From assembly GCF_900215315.1 (NCBI RefSeq), contig NZ_OBEB01000003.1, positions 1-64,000 of the forward strand: a DNA stretch of 64,000 nucleotides, given 5' to 3'. Position numbers and translations under genes: made by a program. How positions within the stretch are numbered: position 1 is the stretch's first letter; each line of letters opens with the position of its first letter. Of this stretch, positions 56,951 to 64,000 are shown piece after piece. Origin of the DNA: Arsukibacterium tuosuense. GTDB lineage: Bacteria; Pseudomonadota; Gammaproteobacteria; Enterobacterales; Alteromonadaceae. The notes below the pieces were generated by a model. That model did not search any database, was not told where the DNA came from, and saw only the letters and a program-made list of their open reading frames with translations.

Positions 56951-58648
56951 ATGAAAACGTCACTGAAGTTTTCACCACTTTATATCATTCTTGCCGGGGT
57001 ATTAACCCTCAGCGCCTGTTCAAAGGAGCCAGAGGCACCGGCAGCAGACAGTCAGCCTGAACCTGAGCAAGCCGCTGAGCTGGTTGATACCGAATTTAAC
57101 CCGCGTTTAGCTGAGTATATTAAAACACTGGCATCTGATGAATTTCAGGGCCGGGCCCCGGCAACCAAAGGTGATGAATTAACCGTTGCCTACCTGGAGG
57201 AGCATTTCCGGCGTATTGGTTTAAAGCCGATAGACGGAGACAGTTATCAGCAGCCGGTATCGCTGGTACAAATCGACCCGAAGCAAGTATCTGATATGAC
57301 GTTGACGGGTGAAAACCTGCCGGACAGTTTTAAATACCGGGATGAAATGATTGCCTGGACCACGCAGGTAACAGAGCAGGTAAGCGTTGAAGACAGCGAG
57401 ATGGTTTTTGTCGGCTACGGTATCGTCGCCCCGGAATACAATTGGAACGACTATGAAGGTCTTGATGTTAAAGGCAAAACGGTGGTTATGTTTGTAAATG
57501 ATCCGGGTTATGCCACCCAGGATCCGGAACTGTTTAACGGCAATGCCATGACCTACTATGGCCGCTGGACCTATAAATATGAAGAGGCGGCCCGCCAGGG
57601 TGCAGCCATGGCTTTAGTTATTCATGAAACCGCACCGGCAAGCTACGGCTGGGGCGTGGTTGCTCACGGTTCACCCATCAAATTTGATTTGGTTAACGAA
57701 GATAAAAACATGAGCCGCTCAAAAGTTGAAGGCTGGTTAACGACAGAGTCAGCTGAAAAACTGTTTGCCAACGCCGGCACCGATTTAGCGACCATGCATA
57801 AAAAAGCACTGGAGCCAGACTTTAAACCAGTACCGCTGAATGCCAAAGCATCGGTTACCGTAAACAACAACTTGCGCGAACTGACCTCCAGTAATGTCGT
57901 CGGCTATATTGAAGGCAGTAAATACCCGGACGAATACGTGCTGTATATGGCGCATTGGGACCATCTGGGTATGGATTTCTCTAACCCGGATAATAAAGTT
58001 TTTAATGGTGCCCAGGATAATGCCAGCGGCACCGGGGCAGTTATTGCGTTGGCAGAGCACTTTGCCAAACAACCCCAACCCGAGCGCTCAGTTGCCTTTG
58101 TGCTGGTAACAGCAGAAGAGCGCGGCTTGCTGGGGTCTGCCTGGTATGCATCTAATCCGGTATTTCCACTGGAGAAAACCGCGGCGGCCATTAATATGGA
58201 CGTGATGAACATGTATGGCCCGATGAAAGATATGGTAATAGTTGGCCTGGGTAACACCGAGGTAGAAGAAATTCTGGTTAAATATACCGAACAACAAGGC
58301 CGTTATGCGGTGAAAGAACCTAACCCGGAAGCCGGCATCGCCTATCGCTCAGATCACTTTAACCTGTCGAAAAAAGGCGTGCCTATTCTGTACGCTAAAG
58401 GCGGCAATGATCATTACCAGAAAGGCGCTGAATGGGGTGCGGCCCAGCGCGCTGAATACAACCGCTGCTGCTATCATAAGGTACAGGATGAATGGCGGGA
58501 TGATTTCGACTTACGCGGTGCTCAGCAGGATTTATTCCTGTATTACCGGGTAGGTAATGAACTGGCAAACAGCCGTCAATGGCCAAACTGGTATGAAGGC
58601 AACGAATTCCGTGCTATTCGCGATGCGTCAGCCGAGGCCCGGCAGTAA
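56951..58648 (+). CDS. M28 family lipoprotein aminopeptidase
   Basis: This 565-residue zinc peptidase has a lipobox LSAC (C23), so it is probably anchored in a periplasmic or outer-membrane leaflet. A protease-associated (PA) domain spans roughly residues 150-270 (VFVGYGIVAPEYNWNDYEGL). M28 zinc-site motifs follow: MAHWDHLGMDF, NGAQDNASGTGAVI, TAEERGLLGSAW, NMDVMNMYGP and YRSDHFNLSKKG. It likely trims peptides for nutrition. A terminator follows 30 bases after the stop. Confidence 0.92.
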   Translation: MKTSLKFSPLYIILAGVLTLSACSKEPEAPAADSQPEPEQAAELVDTEFNPRLAEYIKTLASDEFQGRAPATKGDELTVAYLEEHFRRIGLKPIDGDSYQQPVSLVQIDPKQVSDMTLTGENLPDSFKYRDEMIAWTTQVTEQVSVEDSEMVFVGYGIVAPEYNWNDYEGLDVKGKTVVMFVNDPGYATQDPELFNGNAMTYYGRWTYKYEEAARQGAAMALVIHETAPASYGWGVVAHGSPIKFDLVNEDKNMSRSKVEGWLTTESAEKLFANAGTDLATMHKKALEPDFKPVPLNAKASVTVNNNLRELTSSNVVGYIEGSKYPDEYVLYMAHWDHLGMDFSNPDNKVFNGAQDNASGTGAVIALAEHFAKQPQPERSVAFVLVTAEERGLLGSAWYASNPVFPLEKTAAAINMDVMNMYGPMKDMVIVGLGNTEVEEILVKYTEQQGRYAVKEPNPEAGIAYRSDHFNLSKKGVPILYAKGGNDHYQKGAEWGAAQRAEYNRCCYHKVQDEWRDDFDLRGAQQDLFLYYRVGNELANSRQWPNWYEGNEFRAIRDASAEARQ

Positions 58649-58677
58649 GCAGCCAACTACAAGAGTTTGACTACAGC

Positions 58678-58706
58678 AAGGGCAGCCTCGGGGTTGCCCT
58701 TTTTTA
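58678..58706 (+). terminator. Intrinsic terminator after the M28 peptidase gene
   Basis: AAGGGCA pairs with TGCCCTT across a partly structured loop (GCC/GGG), followed by a run of six T residues. Confidence 0.85.
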
Positions 58707-58839
58707 CAATTAATAACTAGTTGGTTCGACATTTTCAGGCTAACTTGTTAATTCAGAACTTATTCAGGTAGGCTTAACTACATTAACAATTATTGTTCAC
58801 CGTTAATAACTTACCTGACTGGTGCCGCTTGGACACACT

Positions 58840-61542
58840 ATGCGACGTTTTTTAAAAGCATTGCTAATATTGGTTATCGGCCTGCCTGTGATAGCCGTCG
58901 TTGGCTATTGGTATATCCAGCAACAAATTGTTCAGGCCGGGATCAGTAATCTGCAGCTGGATTTTCGCCGGTTAACCTTGCGAGGTGCTTCGTTTGCCAG
59001 CGTTCGCTTGCAACTGGCACACAATGGCGCTTTGCATCAGCTTGAGCTGCAAAACGTCGATATTAACTGGCAATGGCAACAAGCATTTAAACCCGCCTTA
59101 CAGCAGTTGAGCCTGGGCCCGGGCCTGATTACACTGGATAAGCCAGCCCAGCCTGAAGCCACAACGCAACAGAGCCCTTTCAGGTTACCTGATAACTGGC
59201 AATTACCAGACTGGTTGCCAGAGCATATCCACATTAACGATACCCGCATACTGTTACCCTGCCCTGCAGGTCAGTGTCAGTTGGATTTGAATGGCTACTT
59301 AAACTACGTCAACCCACCACAATCTGCCGGGCCAGCCGATTCCAGCAAACCACCTTACTGGCAAAGCCAGCTCAGCCTTAGCGCACTACCCGCTGCAGCA
59401 GGCAATCATCAGGGACAAGATGGGCAGCAGACAGACCAGGCCATATCACAATTTCTGATTGACCTGACCTATCAGCCGGCACCGCAGCCAACGCTGGAAT
59501 TAACGGTACAGCAAGCAGAACAAATTGGCTTAAAGGTAAAACAACAGATCATCCCTGACAGTCAGCGGGCTGTTACTGAGTTGATACTAGCACTGTCGCC
59601 GCCCTCAACAGCTAATCAGACGTTGCTCCGCCAATGGGGTGTTGAGCTGCCTGACGCCTGGCTGGCGCAGTTCCAGCAACCGGTGCAACTGTACAGCAAA
59701 CTGCAGTGGCAGTTACCCGCCAATGGCGATCTGAGTACCCTGCTTAGCAAGCACGACATAGAGGCAATAGTTGTCGGCCGTGCACCTGACCCGTTTTACC
59801 TGCCGCAACTGGGGTTAATTCAGGGCGAACTAAATGCAGAGCTCACCCTGAAAAATCAACTTGTATCGCGCTGGCAACTTAACGCCAGCGGCACCTTATC
59901 TGAGCTGGAACTGCCTGCCGCTGCAGCAGATTACGGCGTGAAACTGAATCCGGTCGACTTTGTCATCAGTGCCAACACCACCAATCCCGCCACCCTCAGC
60001 TCCAACACTACCAGGCCATTAGATATGGCCGCGTTACCACTGCAATTGGCACTATCGAGCGAAGGTGGCACCAATTTCAGTCTGGAAAGTGAGCTGACGG
60101 TCGATTTGACTGACAGCTTAGCCATCGCCATTAATAAAGCAGAACTCATGGCCTCAGTCGCCAGGCTTAAACTACCACAACAGGCTGCTGCACTGACTAG
60201 CCTGCAGCTTAAAACCGGGCTTAGCGGTCACTGGCAGGCTGACAACTGGCAAGTAACACTAAAAGATGGCAGTTCACTGACAGGCTCACTTTCAGGCGCC
60301 TTGGCCACAGACACCGTAACGACGAACAATCTTGAGCTATCGTTAGCTAAAAGTCATGTCGGTGGCGATCAAGGTGGTATAACAGACTTAAGCACGGATC
60401 TGCGTCTCAGCGTCAATAAACTCAGTCATCCGGCATTACTTAGCCAGAACTGGCAGTGGCAGGGCCTGCTTCGTGGTAACGCGACGCACTTTACTGTTGA
60501 AAACGGCCAGCTTAGCAATGATGCCGGAATAACGGTTTCGCACCAGCTTAACTATCAGACAGCGACCAGTGCCGTGACGATACAATGGCAGTTGGCAGAG
60601 ATTTTTTTATTGGCTGGTAACCCGCTGGCAGCCACTATCAATGCCTGGCCTGAACTACTGACACTAAACCGGGGCAAGCTCAGCGCCAGTGGTGAGATTA
60701 ATGTTAACCACAGTGACGTAACCAGCAGTAGTCAATTACAGTTGGGAGATTTAGCCGGCATTTACGATCGAAGTTTGTTTGCCGGTTTAAATGCCAGCGT
60801 CGACATCGCACTGCACGATAACGGCTTGCACCTTGATACCACAAACTTCCGGCTTGACAGACTTAATCATGGTTTTGAGATGGGGCCCCTTAGCCTGACC
60901 GGCGCCGCCAGCCTGCCCTTAGCCAGGCCAGAACAGTTAACCGTCGACTTACAACAAGTTGAATTACAGCTGATGCAAGGAAAAATAACCGCCAATAATC
61001 AGCAGCTGGATTTTAGCCAGTCTGAAAACCAACTGATATTGCAACTTCAACAGATTGACCTGGCCAGCCTGTTACAACAACACCCGTCCAGTGATTTAAC
61101 CGGTAATGGCAAGCTCTCTGGTACCGTTCCCATTACTATTGGTACCAAGGGGCTTAGCGTTAATGAAGGCAGAATTGCAGCCGAAGCGCCAGGCGGCCGC
61201 TTGCAGTACCAGTCAGAAAGCACCAGCGCCATGGCAAAATCTAACAGCAATATGAAACTGGTATTTGATGCACTGGAGAATTTCCAGTATACGGTACTTA
61301 GTAGTGATATCAGCTACGATACCAGTGGCAGACTTGTGCTGGGGCTGAAATTACAGGGTAGCAACCCAAATCTGCAACAAGGCCGGGCCATTAATTTAAA
61401 TGTAAACCTGGAAGAAGATCTACCTGCACTGATTACCAGTCTGCAACTGACCAATAAGCTGAACGATGTGATCACTCAGCGGGTCCAACAGTATCTTAAA
61501 CAACAACAAGCAGCAGCTGCTGCCAATGGAGAAAAACCATGA
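58840..61542 (+). CDS. ydbH: YdbH family AsmA-like intermembrane lipid transport protein
   Basis: YdbH is one of three redundant AsmA-like proteins (with TamB and YhdP) that carry phospholipids from inner to outer membrane in E. coli. The 900-residue protein has one N-terminal membrane helix (LKALLILVIGLPVIAVVGYW) and a long repetitive beta-rich body typical of a lipid groove. The family C-terminus, KLVFDALENFQYTVLSSDIS with GRLVLGLKLQGSNPNLQQGR, is clear. The ATG at 58840 is preferred; a GTG at 58822 is possible. The stop overlaps the ynbE start. Confidence 0.93.
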   Translation: MRRFLKALLILVIGLPVIAVVGYWYIQQQIVQAGISNLQLDFRRLTLRGASFASVRLQLAHNGALHQLELQNVDINWQWQQAFKPALQQLSLGPGLITLDKPAQPEATTQQSPFRLPDNWQLPDWLPEHIHINDTRILLPCPAGQCQLDLNGYLNYVNPPQSAGPADSSKPPYWQSQLSLSALPAAAGNHQGQDGQQTDQAISQFLIDLTYQPAPQPTLELTVQQAEQIGLKVKQQIIPDSQRAVTELILALSPPSTANQTLLRQWGVELPDAWLAQFQQPVQLYSKLQWQLPANGDLSTLLSKHDIEAIVVGRAPDPFYLPQLGLIQGELNAELTLKNQLVSRWQLNASGTLSELELPAAAADYGVKLNPVDFVISANTTNPATLSSNTTRPLDMAALPLQLALSSEGGTNFSLESELTVDLTDSLAIAINKAELMASVARLKLPQQAAALTSLQLKTGLSGHWQADNWQVTLKDGSSLTGSLSGALATDTVTTNNLELSLAKSHVGGDQGGITDLSTDLRLSVNKLSHPALLSQNWQWQGLLRGNATHFTVENGQLSNDAGITVSHQLNYQTATSAVTIQWQLAEIFLLAGNPLAATINAWPELLTLNRGKLSASGEINVNHSDVTSSSQLQLGDLAGIYDRSLFAGLNASVDIALHDNGLHLDTTNFRLDRLNHGFEMGPLSLTGAASLPLARPEQLTVDLQQVELQLMQGKITANNQQLDFSQSENQLILQLQQIDLASLLQQHPSSDLTGNGKLSGTVPITIGTKGLSVNEGRIAAEAPGGRLQYQSESTSAMAKSNSNMKLVFDALENFQYTVLSSDISYDTSGRLVLGLKLQGSNPNLQQGRAINLNVNLEEDLPALITSLQLTNKLNDVITQRVQQYLKQQQAAAAANGEKP

Positions 61543-61727
61543 GACGACTAGCCGGGGTGGTGCTAACTGCAAGTATCGTGTTACTTGCCTGTACCCCTAA
61601 GGTTCAGGTTGAACTACCGAATGAACCGATAAATATCAATCTTAACGTCAAAATTCAGCATGAGATCTATATCAAAGTAGATAAACAACTTGATGAATTA
61701 TTTAGCGAAAACAGTGGCTTATTCTAA
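61539..61727 (+). CDS. ynbE: YnbE family lipoprotein
   Basis: This is a 62-residue lipoprotein with lipobox LLAC (C18), mature part beginning TPKVQVELPNEPININLNVK. In E. coli YnbE sits in the outer membrane, stacks beta strands onto the C-terminus of YdbH and completes the lipid bridge. It starts four bases before the end of ydbH (ATGA), so translation is coupled; this preserves stoichiometry. It is followed by ydbL. Confidence 0.92.
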   Translation: MRRLAGVVLTASIVLLACTPKVQVELPNEPININLNVKIQHEIYIKVDKQLDELFSENSGLF

Positions 61728-61740
61728 GGAGATCATACTG

Positions 61741-62091
61741 ATGAAACTGACAAAATTCCGCCTGTTATTAGCAGGTTTAGTGTTAGCGTTAAGTTTGCCG
61801 GTAATGGCAATGAACCTGCAGCAAGCCATGGCAGCACTCAGCCAGACTAAATCGCAGGGCCTGGTTGGCGAGCAACCCAATGGTTATCTGGGTGTCGTGC
61901 AAAGTACCGAACAAAGCGAAGCGGTGGTTCAGCTGATTAATGATGCCCGCCGTGCTGAATACGCCAGAATGGCAAAACAAAACAATATTGCTGTCGCCGA
62001 TGTAGAAGCCATTGCCGGCAAAAAGGCGATAGAGAAAACCGCCAATGGCCACTATATCCGGATTGACGGCGAGTGGCTCAAAAAACGTTAA
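61741..62091 (+). CDS. ydbL: YdbL family (DUF1318) periplasmic protein
   Basis: This 116-residue protein has a signal peptide ending at LPVMA, then MNLQQAMAALSQTKSQGLVG, GYLGVV and the C-terminal HYIRIDGEWLKK, all YdbL/DUF1318 features. In E. coli YdbL is a periplasmic helper that regulates YnbE assembly onto YdbH. The ATG at 61741 follows AAGGAG; a longer reading from 61690 would overlap ynbE and lacks a ribosome site. It is last gene of ydbH-ynbE-ydbL. Confidence 0.92.
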   Translation: MKLTKFRLLLAGLVLALSLPVMAMNLQQAMAALSQTKSQGLVGEQPNGYLGVVQSTEQSEAVVQLINDARRAEYARMAKQNNIAVADVEAIAGKKAIEKTANGHYIRIDGEWLKKR

Positions 62092-62108
62092 TCCTGGCTG
62101 TTTAAATG

Positions 62109-62131
62109 CCAGCTTGCCTAACGCAAGCTGG
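62109..62131 (+). terminator. Hairpin after ydbL, possible terminator
   Basis: A perfect 9-bp stem CCAGCTTGC-CTAAC-GCAAGCTGG follows ydbL by 17 bases but lacks a T run (TGTTAGACTTT). It may act as an mRNA end-stabilising structure or weak terminator. Confidence 0.45.
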
Positions 62132-62225
62132 TGTTAGACTTTAGTCGCATCCCTATCCAATACCCACTAATGTACTATGCTTAACACCGTCATACTTAAC
62201 GCTGGTAATAATCAGAGGGTGTTGA

Positions 62226-63911
62226 ATGAACGCGATATTTTTGATGTTGATGGGCCTCGGCGCCATGGCGCTGGGCTACTTTGTATACTCTAAGTTTATC
62301 TGCGAGAAAATTTTCAAAGTCGATCCGCATTTTCGTACCCCTGCGCATGAATTGCAGGATGGCATCGACTATGTGCCAACCAACAAATATATCCTCTGGG
62401 GTCACCACTTTACCTCTGTCGCTGGCGCAGCACCTATTATCGGGCCTGCTATTGCCGTGATCTGGGGTTGGGTACCGGCTTTTTTATGGGTGGTATTTGG
62501 TACTATTTTCTTTGCAGGAGTGCACGATGCCGGTGCTATCTGGGCCAGCGCCCGCAATAAAGCCAAGTCTATCGGTTCATTAACCGGCGATATCGTTGGC
62601 AACCGCGCCCGCAGCATTTTTATGATCGTGATATTCCTGGTCCTGCTGATGGTTAACGCCGTGTTTGCGGTGGTTATTGCCGGCCAGCTGATTAATTTCC
62701 CCAGCGCAACCATTCCGGTTTGGGGTGCTATTGTCGTGGCACTGATTATCGGCCAGCTGATTTACCGTAAAATAATTGGCCTGCTGATGGTCACTATAAT
62801 TGGTGTAGTGGCGTTGTATGCGATGATATATGCCGGGCCTATGTTGCCATTATCCCTGCCCGACAGCATTGCTGGTTTTAGTGCCCGCCAAAGCTGGATC
62901 GTTATTTTATTTGCCTACGCCGCTATCGCCTCATTATTACCGGTATGGATGCTGCTGCAACCACGTGATTACATCAACGGAATTCAGCTGTTTATCGGTT
63001 TAATTCTGATGTATGGCGCTGTGCTGATTTCAGGCCCGGAGCTGGTTGCACCGGCCTTCAATACTAACCTGCCGGAGAACACACCATCGATGATCCCCCT
63101 GCTTTTCGTGACCATCGCCTGTGGCGCCATTTCCGGCTTTCATGGCTTAGTATCCAGCGGTACCACCTCCAAACAACTGGATAAAGAGCCCGATGTCCGT
63201 TTTGTTGGTTATTTTGGTGCTGTAGGTGAAGGCTCGTTAGCCTTAGCCGCTATTATTGCCGCTACCGCCGGCTTTGCTACGCTGGCTGACTGGCAGGCGA
63301 TATATCACAGCTTTGGCCAGGGCGGCGTATCGGCCTTTATCAATGGCGGTGCCAATATTCTGCAACAAGGGGTTGGCCTGGACACTGTGCTGGCGCAAAC
63401 CTTATTAACGGTAATGGTAGTACTGTTTGCCGGCACTACCATGGATACCGGACTGCGGCTGCAGCGGTATATTTTTCAGGAATGGGGCCATATCTATAAT
63501 ATCGGCTGGATGCAAAAAGCGGCGCCTGCCACCTTGCTGGCGGTTGGTTCCTGTTTACTACTAGCCTTTGGTGCTGGTGGCGATGGTGCAGGCGGCATGC
63601 TTATCTGGCCATTATTTGGTACCACCAATCAGTTACTGGCAGGGTTAACTTTACTGGTGATCACTGTTATGCTGGTGAAAAAACGCCGGCCAATGTGGTA
63701 CACCCTGGCGCCGTTGATTTTCTTGCTGGTGATGACGACTTTGGCGTTATTGACCCAGCTGAAAAGCTTCTATGATAAAGGTGATTGGTTCCTGTTTACC
63801 CTGGACTTAGTGGTACTGGCCGCGGCCATTCTGGTATCCCTGGAGTGCTCAGCTACGTTAACCAAGCAAATTAAAGCGAATAAGAACACCCCGGTTACCG
63901 ATAAATCATGA
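62226..63911 (+). CDS. CstA-family carbon starvation/peptide-pyruvate transporter (short form)
   Basis: This 561-residue polytopic membrane protein of the CstA family has many hydrophobic segments. Conserved stretches include GHHFTSVAGAAPIIGPAIAV, VHDAGAIWASARNKAKSIG, GFHGLVSSGTTSKQLDKE and GTTMDTGLRLQRYIFQEW. E. coli CstA and BtsT, which take up pyruvate or peptides, are about 700 residues, so this is the shorter subtype. GAGGG is seven bases before the ATG. The stop overlaps the next start by four bases. Confidence 0.92.
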   Translation: MNAIFLMLMGLGAMALGYFVYSKFICEKIFKVDPHFRTPAHELQDGIDYVPTNKYILWGHHFTSVAGAAPIIGPAIAVIWGWVPAFLWVVFGTIFFAGVHDAGAIWASARNKAKSIGSLTGDIVGNRARSIFMIVIFLVLLMVNAVFAVVIAGQLINFPSATIPVWGAIVVALIIGQLIYRKIIGLLMVTIIGVVALYAMIYAGPMLPLSLPDSIAGFSARQSWIVILFAYAAIASLLPVWMLLQPRDYINGIQLFIGLILMYGAVLISGPELVAPAFNTNLPENTPSMIPLLFVTIACGAISGFHGLVSSGTTSKQLDKEPDVRFVGYFGAVGEGSLALAAIIAATAGFATLADWQAIYHSFGQGGVSAFINGGANILQQGVGLDTVLAQTLLTVMVVLFAGTTMDTGLRLQRYIFQEWGHIYNIGWMQKAAPATLLAVGSCLLLAFGAGGDGAGGMLIWPLFGTTNQLLAGLTLLVITVMLVKKRRPMWYTLAPLIFLLVMTTLALLTQLKSFYDKGDWFLFTLDLVVLAAAILVSLECSATLTKQIKANKNTPVTDKS

Positions 63912-64000
63912 AGCTGGAAAAACTTAAGGCCTGGCTGCGCCAGGCCAGCTTTTATGCCGAAGAGGCGTACAATTCTCCCTATCGCAGCGCGATAGCCCGC
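63908..64000 (+). CDS. Start of a small gene coupled to cstA (cut by the window end)
   Basis: An ATG at 63908 overlaps the CstA stop (ATGA) and opens 31 codons without a stop to the window end. The peptide begins MKLEKLKAWLRQASFYAEEA and continues YNSPYRSAIAR. The YNSPYRSAIAR segment reminds me of the small cory-CC-star family, but with so few residues this is only a suggestion. Four-base overlap suggests coupled expression with the transporter. Confidence 0.65.
   Translation, partial: MKLEKLKAWLRQASFYAEEAYNSPYRSAIAR

Overview
The window looks like chromosomal backbone DNA of a gammaproteobacterium. Many genes keep the neighbours seen in Escherichia, Vibrio and Shewanella (yffB-dapE, yejK/yejL-yejM, pheST-ihfA, purC-bamC-dapA/gcvR-bcp, perM/bepA-arsC, ydbH-ynbE-ydbL). 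Several small families (DUF3581, VC2046/SO_2500, DUF2897, DUF3081) point to the Alteromonadales/Rheinheimera-Arsukibacterium-Alishewanella side. The genus is inferred, not shown. I see no phage, transposase, integrase, CRISPR array or toxin-antitoxin pair, and gene density is high throughout.

Layout. 1-190: promoter and leader of an rRNA operon that runs leftward out of the window. 0.27-9.4 kb: recC-recB-recD on the minus strand. 9.5-12.0 kb: DUF3581 gene, a LexA-controlled sulA, ychJ and a VC2046-type gene. 12.1 kb: tRNA-Tyr and a receiver-TPR regulator. 14-17 kb: deoC, a candidate small RNA, a YgjP-type metallopeptidase, xthA and yfbV. 17.6-20 kb: yffB-dapE-M15 peptidase-DUF2897. 20-22.8 kb: yejK facing yejL-yejM. 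23.3-25.5 kb: small membrane protein, cvfB and a DUF5924/DUF2914 protein. 26.0-32.1 kb: a six-gene minus-strand operon (DUF523/DUF1722, photolyase, NTF2-like, FAD oxidase, DUF1365, cyclopropane fatty acid synthase) of the singlet-oxygen/ChrR type. 32.4-36.1 kb: pheS-pheT-ihfA. 36.2-41.0 kb: DUF2066-hda, purC, bamC and dapA. 41.1-45.4 kb: gcvR, bcp, then a PQQ sugar dehydrogenase followed directly by a PqqU-like TonB receptor. 45.5-49.7 kb: perM/bepA-arsC-wrbA-DUF2069. 49.7-52.7 kb: a periplasmic binding protein, a Lon-N-domain protein and the divergent queE/queC pair. 52.8-55.7 kb: a dicarboxylate/amino-acid symporter and lysC with a lysine riboswitch. 55.9-58.6 kb: DUF3081, an unknown exported protein and an M28 lipoprotein peptidase. 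58.8-64 kb: ydbH-ynbE-ydbL, a short CstA and the start of a small gene cut by the window end.

Functional themes are DNA repair and SOS (RecBCD, SulA, ExoIII, photolyase), the lysine/diaminopimelate pathway (lysC, dapA, dapE), outer-membrane assembly and lipid traffic (BamC, BepA, YdbH/YnbE/YdbL, YejM), and PQQ scavenging coupled to a PQQ enzyme. Most of the window is ordinary. The points most worth a second look are the PqqU-dehydrogenase pair, the photo-oxidative operon with a TGATCC-type promoter but no local sigma factor, the orphan plus-strand terminator near 14.95 kb, and the shortened YejM.
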